The notes under the pieces: generated by a model
Told to the model about the DNA's origin: nothing
The model's input: the letters and a program-made list of their open reading frames with translations, nothing else
The model's database searches: none
Shown here: piece by piece, positions 1 to 8,429 of the stretch
Position numbering within the stretch: position 1 is the stretch's first letter
Layout of the letters: the number at the start of each line of letters is the position of its first letter
Translations under genes and position numbers: made by a program
Assembly: GCA_937995995.1 (NCBI GenBank)
Contig: CALKIP010000072.1
Location: 1-21,385, forward strand
DNA length: 21,385 nt
Direction of reading: 5' to 3'
Source of the DNA: an uncultured bacterium
GTDB lineage: Bacteria > Gemmatimonadota > Gemmatimonadetes > Longimicrobiales > RSA9

Positions 1-189
1 GAGATGGCGATCCTGGCCGGAAGCTTCGGCTGGTTCTTCATGTGGTTCCTGATCTTCCTGCGGGTGTTCCCGGGGGTTTCGATCGCGGAGCTCAAGGAGG
101 TCCTGCCAGCGCCGCTCCGCTTCCGCAAGCGCGCATCGGACGCCCGGAGGGCCACGGGCCACGAGACGCCCAAGGGGCCGGAGGAGTAA
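1..189 (+). CDS. actC: ActC, NrfD-like quinol-binding subunit of alternative complex III, C-terminal fragment
   Basis: Only the last 62 residues are in the window; the frame is open at the left edge. They show the end of a transmembrane helix (GSFGWFFMWFLIFLRVFPG), a short amphipathic stretch (VSIAELKEVLP) and a basic cytoplasmic-type tail. A final helix followed by an I/V-A-E-hK-like stretch is how ActC, the ten-helix NrfD/PsrC-type subunit of alternative complex III, usually ends. ActC takes part in quinol oxidation in the membrane. The assignment rests mainly on context: actD, actE and actF follow in the standard act order. Most of the gene, and presumably actA and actB, lie to the left of the window. 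Confidence 0.75.
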   Translation, partial: EMAILAGSFGWFFMWFLIFLRVFPGVSIAELKEVLPAPLRFRKRASDARRATGHETPKGPEE

Positions 190-241
190 TGGGTTGCTTC
201 GCAGGGCTAGGGCTAGGGCATGATTGGAAGGAGCGCTGGTC

Positions 242-775
242 ATGAGCGATCATAGAGAGCCCGGGATGCTCGGCATCTTCCGCGAGGTGGACGCGACGGC
301 GAACGCCATCGAGAAGCTGCGCGAGGCCGGGGTCAAGGATATCACGGTCTTTTCACCGACGCCGCGGCACGAGTTGGAGGAAGCGCTCGACACGCCGCAG
401 AGTCCGATCCGCATGTTCACGCTCGTCGGTGCACTGACCGGCACGGCGGCGGGATTCGCCCTCGCGATCTGGACGTCGCTGGACTGGCCGCTGGTCACAG
501 CGGGCAAGCCGATCATCTCGATCCCGGCGTTCGTGATCATCGCCTTCGAGGTGACGATCCTCCTCGGCGCGCTGTCGACCGTGCTCGGCCTGCTGATCAA
601 TGCAAGGCTGCCACATCTGAGGAAGCGAGTGGTGTACGATCCTTCCTTCTCCCAGGGGAATTTCGGCGTCTTCGCCGCACCGGCCCCGGGGCAGGAAGGG
701 GCGACCCGATCGATCATGGAAGAGAGCGGTGCGCTCCAGATCCGGGAGTGGCCGGAGGAGGTAACCGTTGGATAG
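242..775 (+). CDS. actD: ActD, DUF3341 membrane subunit of alternative complex III
   Basis: A 177-residue protein. The soluble N-terminal part (about residues 1-55, beginning MSDHREPGMLGIFREVDATANAIEKLREAG) has the ferredoxin-like look of DUF3341/ActD. Two transmembrane helices follow, around residues 57-80 and 93-118, and then a short soluble tail. ActD is a structural membrane subunit of the quinol:cytochrome c oxidoreductase and carries no cofactor of its own in known complexes. The ATG at 242 was chosen because GGAAGGAG at 226-233 sits 8 bases upstream; an in-frame TTG at 224 overlaps that ribosome binding site and is less likely. The stop overlaps the start of actE by 8 bases, which indicates translational coupling. 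Confidence 0.9.
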   Translation: MSDHREPGMLGIFREVDATANAIEKLREAGVKDITVFSPTPRHELEEALDTPQSPIRMFTLVGALTGTAAGFALAIWTSLDWPLVTAGKPIISIPAFVIIAFEVTILLGALSTVLGLLINARLPHLRKRVVYDPSFSQGNFGVFAAPAPGQEGATRSIMEESGALQIREWPEEVTVG

Positions 776-1388
776 GCGCAATCGGGTGGCCGTCCGCCTC
801 GCCGTACTGGCGGTGGCGGCGCTGACGGCCAGCGGGTGCACGGCGCTGGACAACGCGCTGGCGAGCATCCCGATCTTCAGCTTCATGGAGGAGTCGCCGG
901 CGTTCGATCCGTACGAGGCGCCGCGGCTGCCGCCGCCGAACACGGTGCCGTTCAAGGCGCCTGGCGGAGAACTGCCTCCGATCACGCGCCCGGCAGGGTT
1001 GGCGACGGAGACATGGCTGGTCTCGCTCGCGGACTCCCTCGAGAATCCGTTCCCGATGAACGAGGAGACCATCGCCGCCGGGCAGGCGCAGTACGAGACG
1101 CACTGCGCCGTGTGCCACGGCGTCGCGGGGGAGGGCAACGGCCCGGTCACGGCCACCGGGAACTACCCGCCGATCGCGCCGTCGCTCACGACGGCGCGGG
1201 TAGAGGCGTTTTCGGACCAGTACATCTACGGCGTGATCTGGGCCGGTCGTGGGCTCATGCCGGCCTATGGCTCGCGGGTCAATAACCACGAGCGGTGGTT
1301 GATCGTGAATTACGTGCGACAGCTTCAGCAGGCAGTGGCCGGTGGCGCTGGGCAGGCACAGCAGGCGTCGCCGACGGGAGGTGAGTGA
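768..1388 (+). CDS. actE: ActE, monoheme cytochrome c lipoprotein of alternative complex III
   Basis: A 206-residue protein. The N-terminus is a lipoprotein signal (hydrophobic segment residues 8-20, lipobox ASGC with the lipidated Cys at 24). A cytochrome c domain follows, with the heme-binding motif CAVCH at residues 113-117 and a likely axial Met at 164 in GRGLMPAYG. In ACIII, ActE accepts electrons from the multiheme ActA side and passes them to cytochrome c or an oxidase on the periplasmic face. The best start is TTG at 768: GGAGGAGG lies just upstream at 754-761, and the frame gives a complete lipoprotein signal; a GTG at 786 is an alternative. The gene overlaps actD by 8 bases and its stop overlaps the actF ATG by one base (TGATG). 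Confidence 0.92.
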   Translation: MDRRNRVAVRLAVLAVAALTASGCTALDNALASIPIFSFMEESPAFDPYEAPRLPPPNTVPFKAPGGELPPITRPAGLATETWLVSLADSLENPFPMNEETIAAGQAQYETHCAVCHGVAGEGNGPVTATGNYPPIAPSLTTARVEAFSDQYIYGVIWAGRGLMPAYGSRVNNHERWLIVNYVRQLQQAVAGGAGQAQQASPTGGE

Positions 1389-2692
1389 TGGCGCACGACG
1401 GTTTGAAGGAAGTCGAGATCCCGGTTCGCCTCTTCGAAGGCTTCCCGCGACCGGCGAAGCTCGCGAGCATTGCGCTCATCGTCGTGGGCGTGGTCGCCTT
1501 CATCGCCGCCGTCATGGCGGATCCGGGGCGCGCCTGGCTCGCGTACCTCTACAACTGGCTCTATTTCGGCAGCATGGCCCAGGGTGCCATCATGCTTGCC
1601 GTCGCGGTCATCCTGGCGCGTGGGCTCTGGGCCCGTCCCGTCCGGCGTATCGCGGTCGGCTTCGTGGGCTTCCTGCCGATCTGGTACCTGCTGCTCTTCC
1701 CGCTGCTTCTGCAGAGTGAGCACATCTTCCACTGGTACAACGAGGAGCTGCACGGGGCGAAGGCCATCTACCTCAATGTTCCGTTCCTCGCCGCGCGCAA
1801 CATTTTCCTCCTCGCGGCGCTGGTCGGGCTATCGCTCTACTTCGTCTACTGGGCGGTGCGGCCCGATGTGGGGATGCTGCAGGATGAGGCGCCAGCGCGA
1901 CTCAAGGGGCTCTACGCCCGCCTGACCCGTGGCTGGCGCGGCCAGGAAGAGGAAGAGGCGCGCGCGCAGAAGCGGCTTGCGGTGACCGGCCCGATCCTGG
2001 CACTCGTCTGGGCGTTCGCGCTCACCGTCGTGTCATTCGACTTCGTGCAGTCGCAGGATCCGCACTGGTTCAGCACGCTCATTGGGCCGTACTTCTTCAT
2101 GGCCGGCTTCCTGGGCGGGATCGCGGCTACGATCGTCTTCACGGTGATCTACCGCGGCAAGTTGGGTCTCGAGGCGGTGATCGATACGCCCCAGTTCCAC
2201 GATCTGGGCAAGCTGCTCTTTGGTTTCGCAGTGTTCTGGGCGTACCTCTTCTGGTCCCAGTTCCTCGTGATCTGGTACGGCAACCTGCCGTGGGAGCAGA
2301 TCTTCCTGATCGACCGACTGGGTCCGCCGTTCAATGCGATTTCGTACCTGGTCTTCTTCTCGATCTTCGTGATCCCGTTCTTCGGACTGCTGGGTGCGAA
2401 GCCGAAGCAGACGCCTCAGATCCTCGTGATCTTCGCGCTGCTGATCATGCTCGGACTCTGGTTCGAGCGCTACATCCTGGTCTACCCGTCGTTCTATGCG
2501 GGATCGGAGACCGTCGTCTTCGGCTGGCAGGAGATCGGGACCGCGCTGGGCTTCACGGGACTCTTCATCGGCTCTGCCGTGTGGTTCGCCTCACGCTTCC
2601 CGGTGGTGCAGCTCTGGCAGCCCAAGGCTGAAGGTGACCTGATGCTTTCGGCCGAGGAGCCCCCCGGCACGGAGTCGGTCACCGTCAAGTGA
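1388..2692 (+). CDS. actF: ActF, NrfD-like membrane subunit of alternative complex III
   Basis: A 434-residue polytopic membrane protein with about ten predicted helices. Family-typical stretches include SFDFVQSQDPHWFSTLIGPY around residues 220-240 and DLGKLLFGFAVFWAYLFWSQFLVIWYGNLPW around 275-305. ActF is the second NrfD/PsrC-like subunit of quinol:cytochrome c oxidoreductase and pairs with ActC in the membrane. The ATG at 1388 overlaps the actE stop, and GGAGG at 1377-1381 lies 6 bases upstream. An in-frame GTG at 1385 is too close to the ribosome binding site. This is the last act gene: no caa3 oxidase genes follow, and the stop lies 3 bases from the stop of the convergent trmJ-like gene. 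Confidence 0.92.
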   Translation: MAHDGLKEVEIPVRLFEGFPRPAKLASIALIVVGVVAFIAAVMADPGRAWLAYLYNWLYFGSMAQGAIMLAVAVILARGLWARPVRRIAVGFVGFLPIWYLLLFPLLLQSEHIFHWYNEELHGAKAIYLNVPFLAARNIFLLAALVGLSLYFVYWAVRPDVGMLQDEAPARLKGLYARLTRGWRGQEEEEARAQKRLAVTGPILALVWAFALTVVSFDFVQSQDPHWFSTLIGPYFFMAGFLGGIAATIVFTVIYRGKLGLEAVIDTPQFHDLGKLLFGFAVFWAYLFWSQFLVIWYGNLPWEQIFLIDRLGPPFNAISYLVFFSIFVIPFFGLLGAKPKQTPQILVIFALLIMLGLWFERYILVYPSFYAGSETVVFGWQEIGTALGFTGLFIGSAVWFASRFPVVQLWQPKAEGDLMLSAEEPPGTESVTVK

Positions 2693-2695
2693 CCT

Positions 2696-3583
2696 CTACG
2701 GTCGATTGAGCATTCGGTCGAGGTACTTCCTGACCTCGATCGCGATCGCCCGGAGCAGGTTGGCCTCTCTCGAATCGAGGTCGGCCCTCCGGGCGATCGC
2801 TCTTAGCGACCGCATGATCGCCTCGGGGTTGCGCTTCTTGTAGAAATCGATCGCATGGAGCGCGACCTCCGTCTCCTCGAACAGCCGCTGCATCTCCGCC
2901 GAGTTCGCCTTTCGTCCTGCTGCCTTGCGGTGGGTCGGAAGCGGTGCTCGACCACCCGGCCCCGCCATTCGAAGCTCATAGGTGATCAGCAGAACCGCCT
3001 GTGCCAGATTCAGCGACCAGTGCTCGGGGTCGGTCGGCACGGTGAGTGCGCGGTCACATAGATCCAGGTCCTCGTTGGAGAGCCCCTTGTCTTCCCGTCC
3101 GAAGACGAGTGCAACCGGCCCCTCACCTTGCATCGCGATCTCGAGTAGCTCGGGCGCGGCCTCTCGCGGCTGCTGCCAGACGTACGCTGCCGTCCGTCGC
3201 CTCGCGGTCATCCCCACCACGTGCACCGCATCCGCCACGGCATCGCCCAGGGTGTCGTAGAATTCGATGTCGTCCAGGATCGGCTCGGAACCGTGTGCAA
3301 TGCCGGCGATCCGATAGGTGTCGAACTCGGCCGGTCGCACGAGTCGCATTCGTCGCAGCCCCATGTTCAACATCGCCCTCACAGCGGCAGCGATGTTGAT
3401 CAGGTTCTGAGGCTCGTTCAGGACGATGATGAATTGATCGTAGGGGCTGCCCGGTACAGACTCCCCCATGGGATTATCGGCCGCTGCCGCCCTTTCCTCT
3501 GGAACGGGCCTGGATTGTTCCCCAGCAGGCATGGACTCTTCCGGCACGGGTGCGTTCTCCTCCGGCACGCCTGGCCATGCCAT
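2696..3583 (-). CDS. trmJ: TrmJ-like SpoU-family tRNA 2'-O-ribose methyltransferase
   Basis: A 295-residue protein from the chosen start. The SPOUT (TrmH/SpoU) motifs are all present: motif 1 NIAAAVRAMLNMG at about residues 63-75, motif 2 LVFGREDKGLSNEDL at about 160-174, and motif 3 SLNLAQAVLLITYEL at about 190-204. These match TrmJ, which methylates the ribose at position 32 of tRNA using S-adenosylmethionine. The C-terminal helical region (SAEMQRLFEETEVAL) also resembles TrmJ. The catalytic domain is preceded by an extra ~45 residues rich in Pro and Glu with repeated VPEE. The ATG at 3583 has a GAGG five bases upstream. A GTG at 3637 and an ATG at 3469 are possible, the latter giving a family-sized protein but no visible ribosome binding site. 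The methylated position is inferred from family. Confidence 0.85.
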   Translation of the reverse strand: MAWPGVPEENAPVPEESMPAGEQSRPVPEERAAAADNPMGESVPGSPYDQFIIVLNEPQNLINIAAAVRAMLNMGLRRMRLVRPAEFDTYRIAGIAHGSEPILDDIEFYDTLGDAVADAVHVVGMTARRRTAAYVWQQPREAAPELLEIAMQGEGPVALVFGREDKGLSNEDLDLCDRALTVPTDPEHWSLNLAQAVLLITYELRMAGPGGRAPLPTHRKAAGRKANSAEMQRLFEETEVALHAIDFYKKRNPEAIMRSLRAIARRADLDSREANLLRAIAIEVRKYLDRMLNRP

Positions 3584-3706
3584 CCTGGCCTCGCCATGGG
3601 TGCGCGCATCGTGGGTCGATGGAGCACGCCGGCGCACAAAGGGATGCCGGCCGCCCTGGAGGCGGGAAGGTGAGGCGGCCGGCAGAAGGCGTCAAGCGGC
3701 CGGTGG

Positions 3707-5086
3707 TCAGGAGGCGCGGTCGGCCACCTGGTCCACTGGACGAGCGGAGGTGTCACGGTAGCGGACGAGCAGGTCGATCAAGGCACGGATATCCGCCTCG
3801 TTACTCGCCATCCCGAGTGAGACGCGGATCGCGCCGACCGGCCGGTCGTGCAGACAGACCGAGAACTGTGAGAGGGTGAAGGTGTCCCCGGCGAGCTCGT
3901 CGTAGCAGCGGCGGGCCTCGTCCTCGGGAAGCTCGAAGGAGGTCTCCGCTGCGCCTGGATTGCAGAAGTAGCCGGTCCGCAGCGAGATCCCGGCATCGGC
4001 CGCGGCCCGCTCGACCAGGCGGCAATCGATCACGACGCCCGACGGGTCGATCAGGTTGAAGGCGACGCTGCCGCCCCGGCCTTCCGTGTCACGGGGACCG
4101 TAGATCCGCACCAGCGGCTCGCCGTTCGAGTGGCGCAGCGCGCCGAGTTCGCTCAAGAGGTGGGCCGTCAGTCCCATGACATGGGACTGGACGCGGTCCA
4201 TCCCGAGCTCCGCCATGAAGTCGAGGCCTTCGCATACGGCGGCGATCCCCAGGAAGTTGAGGGTGCCATCCTCGAATGCCGAGGCATCCCTGTAGAGGAT
4301 GCGTACCTGATTCTGTGCGGAGACGAAGCGGACGGTCCCACCGCCGAACCACGGCCGCTGTAGCTTGCCGAGCGCCTCACGGCGGGCGAGGAGTGCTCCG
4401 ACGCCGGTCGGGAAACCGAAGATCTTGTAGAACGACACCGTTGCGAAGTCCGGTTTCACCTCGCTCAACCTCAACGGGCTCGTGGGCACGAACGCGGCAG
4501 CATCGAGGAGCACGTCGTACCCCATGCGACGAGCCACATCGATCCACTCCAGCGGGTGTTTGACACCCGAGAAGTTGGATTGCGCAGGGTAGGCGAAGAG
4601 GTTATCTGCCGCGAGGTCGGCGCCCGCGAGCTCCTCCTCGATGTTCGCGATCCGCAAGTCGTCGCCAAGGTGCACGTAGCGGACCTCCGCGCCACGTGCC
4701 GAGGCGAATTCCCGGATCCCGTTCACCGAATTGTGGTTGTCCGCAGCCAAACGGAAGGTCGAGCCCGGAGCGAACGGATAGGCTTCACCCACCAACTTGA
4801 GCCCCCCGCTCGCATTCAGCGTAAAGATCGCCTCGTACTCCGACGGGTCCGCGTCGAAGAACTCGAGCACGCGCCGGCGCGCGCGATCGACCAGCTCCGT
4901 ACTCGCGCGAGACGTGGGGTTGCGAGAGTGCGGATTGCCGAAGACGCCCCGGCAAAGGAGCTCCGCATGCGACCGGACGAGGCACTCCGGGTAGAGCGCG
5001 CTTCCCGTGTAGTCCAGATACACATGCCCCTCGGCATCCAGACGGGCGAACTCCCGGGCCCGAAGCGCGCGAAACGTATCGTCCAT
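3707..5086 (-). CDS. Class V aminotransferase-fold PLP enzyme, molybdenum cofactor sulfurase-like
   Basis: A 459-residue fold-type I PLP enzyme. Visible features are YLDYTGSALYP at about residues 23-33, DNHNSVNGIRE at 117-126 (His118 would stack on PLP), LLDAAAFVPTS at 193-203 (Asp195), the Schiff-base Lys221 in SFYKIFGFPTGVGALL, and RTGYFCNPGA at 370-379 with Cys375. YKIFGFPTG and FCNPGA are characteristic of the N-terminal cysteine-desulfurase-like domain of eukaryotic molybdenum cofactor sulfurase (MOCOS/ABA3). The C-terminal MOSC domain of those enzymes is absent. A role in moving sulfur from cysteine to an acceptor is inferred; the acceptor is unknown and a different class V activity is possible. 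The ATG at 5086 follows AGGAGG four bases upstream. It reads toward trmJ across a 120-base gap. Confidence 0.82.
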   Translation of the reverse strand: MDDTFRALRAREFARLDAEGHVYLDYTGSALYPECLVRSHAELLCRGVFGNPHSRNPTSRASTELVDRARRRVLEFFDADPSEYEAIFTLNASGGLKLVGEAYPFAPGSTFRLAADNHNSVNGIREFASARGAEVRYVHLGDDLRIANIEEELAGADLAADNLFAYPAQSNFSGVKHPLEWIDVARRMGYDVLLDAAAFVPTSPLRLSEVKPDFATVSFYKIFGFPTGVGALLARREALGKLQRPWFGGGTVRFVSAQNQVRILYRDASAFEDGTLNFLGIAAVCEGLDFMAELGMDRVQSHVMGLTAHLLSELGALRHSNGEPLVRIYGPRDTEGRGGSVAFNLIDPSGVVIDCRLVERAAADAGISLRTGYFCNPGAAETSFELPEDEARRCYDELAGDTFTLSQFSVCLHDRPVGAIRVSLGMASNEADIRALIDLLVRYRDTSARPVDQVADRAS

Positions 5087-5296
5087 TACTCCTCCTGCAC
5101 TGCAGCTGGCTGCGGTCCTTCGACCCGGTCCCCACATCCGGGCCGCGGGGGATGATGATACGGCCGCACGTCGCCGTCAACAAGCAAGTCCCTGTCCGAG
5201 GCCCAGTTGGACACGGACCTATTCTTGCTGTTTTATGTCATGCCGGGAAAGGGTTTTAGCCCATTTCCACCAGCCGAAGTCGACGCGGGAGGATGA

Positions 5297-5755
5297 ATGC
5301 GTTTCTTGATAAATACAGCTCTGGCCCTGGCGCTCGCCGCGCCCGTCGGCTTGAGCGCTCAGGTTCCGGGCGAGGCGCCGGCGTGCAGGGCCGATATGGA
5401 CGGCAACAGGCTTACCACAACGATCGAGTTCTCGGATGGATACGCCGTGGAAGCGCCCTGGAGCGTCACCTGGAATCGCTCGGCTTCGTTGCAGGACGGC
5501 AGCCGCGGTGTCGCGGCCGCTGCGAGTCTCGACCGGATCGTGGAAGTCGATCCGGCCACGGGTCAGCGGGTGGTGACGCCGTTCCCCGAGCCGATCGAGA
5601 CGACGTTCGAAGGGCAGAGCGAGGACGAGTTGATCTACCGTGCAGCGCAGATCTGGTGTCTGACGGTGCTGCGAGCGCAGGAGCAGAGCGCGGGCGGAGC
5701 GCAGCGGCCATCGTCCACCCCCCAGCGCTCATCGGTGGGCGTGATCGGCGACTGA
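5297..5755 (+). CDS. Small secreted protein of unknown function
   Basis: A 152-residue protein that I do not recognise. It begins with a clear Sec signal peptide (MRFLINTALALALAAPVGLSAQ, likely cleavage after LSA near residue 20). The mature part has two cysteines (in ACRADM near residue 30 and IWCLTV near 116) that could form a disulfide, an acidic and Thr-rich middle section, and a Gln/Ser-rich C-terminus without predicted structure. The ATG at 5297 was chosen because GGGAGG at 5287-5292 lies four bases upstream and the frame gives the signal peptide; an ATG at 5293 in another frame is too close to the ribosome binding site and gives no such signal. It is divergent from the PLP-enzyme gene and lies 270 bases before the S46 peptidase gene. 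Confidence 0.75.
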   Translation: MRFLINTALALALAAPVGLSAQVPGEAPACRADMDGNRLTTTIEFSDGYAVEAPWSVTWNRSASLQDGSRGVAAAASLDRIVEVDPATGQRVVTPFPEPIETTFEGQSEDELIYRAAQIWCLTVLRAQEQSAGGAQRPSSTPQRSSVGVIGD

Positions 5756-6025
5756 TCGGGCGCCCAGCGCCCACGGCCCGGGCGGTGCCCAAAGAGAGGC
5801 GCGGCCCGGGCCAGACGTGTGATGAAGCGAGCAGTCACGCGCTTCAACTCCCACTCGAGGGTACGGCGCGAGTGTTGCATGCGGCCGGAATCCGCGCGCA
5901 GCCGCACACGGCTTTCGCCGGGCGTAGCGGACCGTACGCCACCCGCGCAGCCGTTCGCGGCGTCCACGTGGCCGCCCGAGCCCGATTGCAGCCGGTCCCG
6001 CGACCGGAACAAAACGGAGACCCTC

Positions 6026-8230
6026 ATGAATCTCGCACGCCCTGTCTCGAGCTCACTCGTCCTGCTCGCTCTCCTGTCATTTGTTGGCTGCGCCAGCGGT
6101 GGAGAGACTCAACGTACCGTCGTCACCCCGGCCGGTGCCACTCGAGGCGACCCGCTCGAACCTTCGGATGCAGCAAAGCGCACGGCGGAGCGGATCGAGT
6201 TGACCGGTACCGAACTCGGCACCATGTGGACCTTCGAGAATCCACCTCTCGACTACTGGCGCGAGCGCTACGGTTTCGAGGCGACACAGGAGTGGCTCGA
6301 CCACGTGCGGCTCTCCTCGGTGCGGTTCGGCGAGATTTGTTCGGCGTCGTTCGTCTCGCCCGACGGACTCGTCATGACGAATCACCATTGTGCGCGCGAC
6401 TGCATCGAGGCGGTCTCGACCGACACCCGCGACTATGTGGTCGAGGGGTTCTACGCCCCGGCACGACGCGATGAGCTGCTCTGCCCGGACCTCTTCCTCG
6501 ACCAGCTCGTCGGGATCGAAGATGTGACCGCACGTGTGCAGGGCGCGGCTCCTGCCGGTGCCGATCCCACGACGAGAGCCGAGGCACAGGAAGCGACGAT
6601 CGGCCAGATCGAGCAGGAGTGTGAGGCCGCGACCGATTTCGAGTGTCAGGTCGTCTCGCTCTTCCATGGCGGTCAGTTCAAGCTCTACCAATACCGGCGC
6701 TACCAGCCGGTCAAGCTGGTCTTCGCGCCGGATCTGCAGGCGGGGTTCTACGGCGGGGACACGGACAACTTCACCTATCCGCGCTACGTGCTCGACGTCG
6801 CCTTCGTACGAGCCTACCAGCCCGACGGCACCACACCGGTGCGCGCGTCGAACTATTTCGAATGGGATCCGAACGGCGCTCGCGACGGCGAGCTCGTCTT
6901 CGTCACCGGCAATCCCGGCTCGACGAGTCGCCAGATCACGGTCTCCCAGCTCATGTACGAGCAGCAGTACAGGCACCCGTTCCTGATCGACTTCCTCGAG
7001 GGCCAGCGCGAGTTCCTGCTTTGGATAGCCTCGCGGGGGCCGGAGATGGAGCGCCAGGTCCGAGACCAGCTCTTCAGCATCGAGAACAGCCTGAAGGCCT
7101 ACACCGGCCAGTACGGCGGACTCAGGGACACGGTGCTTGTCGGGAGGAAGATCCGCTGGGAGAGGGAGTTCCGCGACCGCGTCGAGGCCGATCGGGATCT
7201 GGATGCACGCTACGGCGATGTCTGGGGCCGAATGGAGGAGATCCAGCGTGAGAAGCTATATATCGCTCCACGGCTGAACATCAACAACTGGAACTTTCTC
7301 GGCGATCCGTACTCGCAGCTCGCCGGGTCGCTCGTTCGCTACGTCCGTGAGACGGCGCGTCCCGAGGCCGAGCGGCTCGAGGGCTACACGGGCGAGGAAC
7401 TGGCACGGAAGGCACAGGTGTTGCGCCAGCCGACGCCGGTCGACCCCGAGGTCTCCGCGCGTCTCCTCGCGATCCGCCTCGAGCTCGCGCGCCGATGGCT
7501 GCCCGCCGACGATCCGTTCGTGCGACTCGCGTTCCAATCGGGCGAGACACCGCAGCAGGCCGCCGACCGGCTGGTCCGGCAGAGCCGCGTCGCCGATGTC
7601 GAGTTCCGCAACTCGCTGATCCAGGGCGGCCCCTCCGCCCTCGAGGCGAGTCAGGACCCTATGATCCGCCTCGCCCTCGAGATGGATGACCGGATGCGAG
7701 AGCTGGAGCCGCGCTGGGAGGAGCTGAACGCCGAGCAGTCCATCCAGCAGGAGCGGCTCGCCGGAGCGCTCTTCGCGGTCTACGGGACGCAGCTTCCACC
7801 CGATGCGACCTTCACGCTGCGCATCACCGACGGCGTCATGGCCGGCTACCCGTACAACGGCACCGTCGCACCGGCCAAGACGTCGATCTACGGGATCTAC
7901 GAACGGGCGTACAACTTCGACAACCAGATGCCGTTCACCCTCCCGGAACCGTTCGCCGAGCGGCGGGACGAAGTGGACATGGCCACGCCGTTCAACTTCG
8001 TGACGACCAATGACATCACGGGTGGCAACAGCGGAAGTCCGATGATCGACCGCGAGGCCCGGATCGTCGGCATCGCCTTCGACAGTAACATCGAGGGGCT
8101 GCCGAACGAATTCCTCTACAGCGATGTCGCCGCCCGTGCCGTCGGCGTCCACTCCGCAGGGATCCTGGTGGCACTTCGCGACATCTATCAGGCGGAAGCA
8201 CTTCTCGAGGAACTGCTGGGGCGGAGGTGA
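6026..8230 (+). CDS. S46 family dipeptidyl-peptidase (DPP7/DPP11-like), predicted lipoprotein
   Basis: A 734-residue protein, close to the ~720 usual for S46. These enzymes remove dipeptides from peptide N-termini in the periplasm or at the cell surface. The N-terminus is a lipoprotein signal ending in FVGC with Cys22. The chymotrypsin-like triad is visible as His121 (TNHHC), Asp247 (GGDTDNFTYPR) and Ser669 (TGGNSGSPMID). The residue after the conserved FD in GIAFDSN is Ser687; this position is Gly in DPP7 and Arg in DPP11 and sets P1 preference, so specificity is open. The segment after the His motif reads CARDCIEA instead of the usual CGYGAIQ. The ATG at 6026 has CGGAGA five bases upstream; the same frame is open to 5819, but that stretch does not look protein-like. 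A six-base-pair hairpin (5992-6007) lies just upstream of the ribosome binding site. Confidence 0.92.
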   Translation: MNLARPVSSSLVLLALLSFVGCASGGETQRTVVTPAGATRGDPLEPSDAAKRTAERIELTGTELGTMWTFENPPLDYWRERYGFEATQEWLDHVRLSSVRFGEICSASFVSPDGLVMTNHHCARDCIEAVSTDTRDYVVEGFYAPARRDELLCPDLFLDQLVGIEDVTARVQGAAPAGADPTTRAEAQEATIGQIEQECEAATDFECQVVSLFHGGQFKLYQYRRYQPVKLVFAPDLQAGFYGGDTDNFTYPRYVLDVAFVRAYQPDGTTPVRASNYFEWDPNGARDGELVFVTGNPGSTSRQITVSQLMYEQQYRHPFLIDFLEGQREFLLWIASRGPEMERQVRDQLFSIENSLKAYTGQYGGLRDTVLVGRKIRWEREFRDRVEADRDLDARYGDVWGRMEEIQREKLYIAPRLNINNWNFLGDPYSQLAGSLVRYVRETARPEAERLEGYTGEELARKAQVLRQPTPVDPEVSARLLAIRLELARRWLPADDPFVRLAFQSGETPQQAADRLVRQSRVADVEFRNSLIQGGPSALEASQDPMIRLALEMDDRMRELEPRWEELNAEQSIQQERLAGALFAVYGTQLPPDATFTLRITDGVMAGYPYNGTVAPAKTSIYGIYERAYNFDNQMPFTLPEPFAERRDEVDMATPFNFVTTNDITGGNSGSPMIDREARIVGIAFDSNIEGLPNEFLYSDVAARAVGVHSAGILVALRDIYQAEALLEELLGRR

Positions 8231-8429
8231 AAGGCGGAGGATAGAGGGGAGGACGTGGGATCGTCCTTGACTGCAAAGGATTGCAGTGAGCGGATCGGGG
8301 TGGAACTGTGTAGGTAGCTGGGTACCGCCAGATCGCAGTCATCCGTTTCGTATCCGCTCTCCTCAATCCACCCTTGAAGGGGTTGGCAGGGTGGGGGAGG
8401 GATTCCGGGGATTGATCGTGGTTCTTGCA

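Noticed and set aside
5207..5236. Promoter TTGGAC-N18-TTTTAT before the small secreted protein
   Set aside because: Only about half of the consensus bases match in the -35. The position is reasonable, but the evidence is too weak to list.
5992..6007. Hairpin CCGGTC-CCGC-GACCGG upstream of the S46 gene
   Set aside because: It does not cover the ribosome binding site, and six-bp stems are frequent in such GC-rich DNA.
5293..6474. A 393-codon plus-strand frame overlapping the small secreted protein and the S46 start
   Set aside because: The Arg-rich translation has no motif, while the overlapping frames give a signal peptide and a lipoprotein signal with good ribosome binding sites.
7256..8152. 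A 298-codon minus-strand frame inside the S46 gene
   Set aside because: It is the reverse shadow of a clear peptidase containing the catalytic serine motif, and shows no recognisable fold.
8270..8287. Seven-bp inverted repeat ACTGCAA-AGGA-TTGCAGT after the S46 stop
   Set aside because: It could be a weak terminator, but it has no T tract and the stem is only moderately stable, so it is not listed as a feature.
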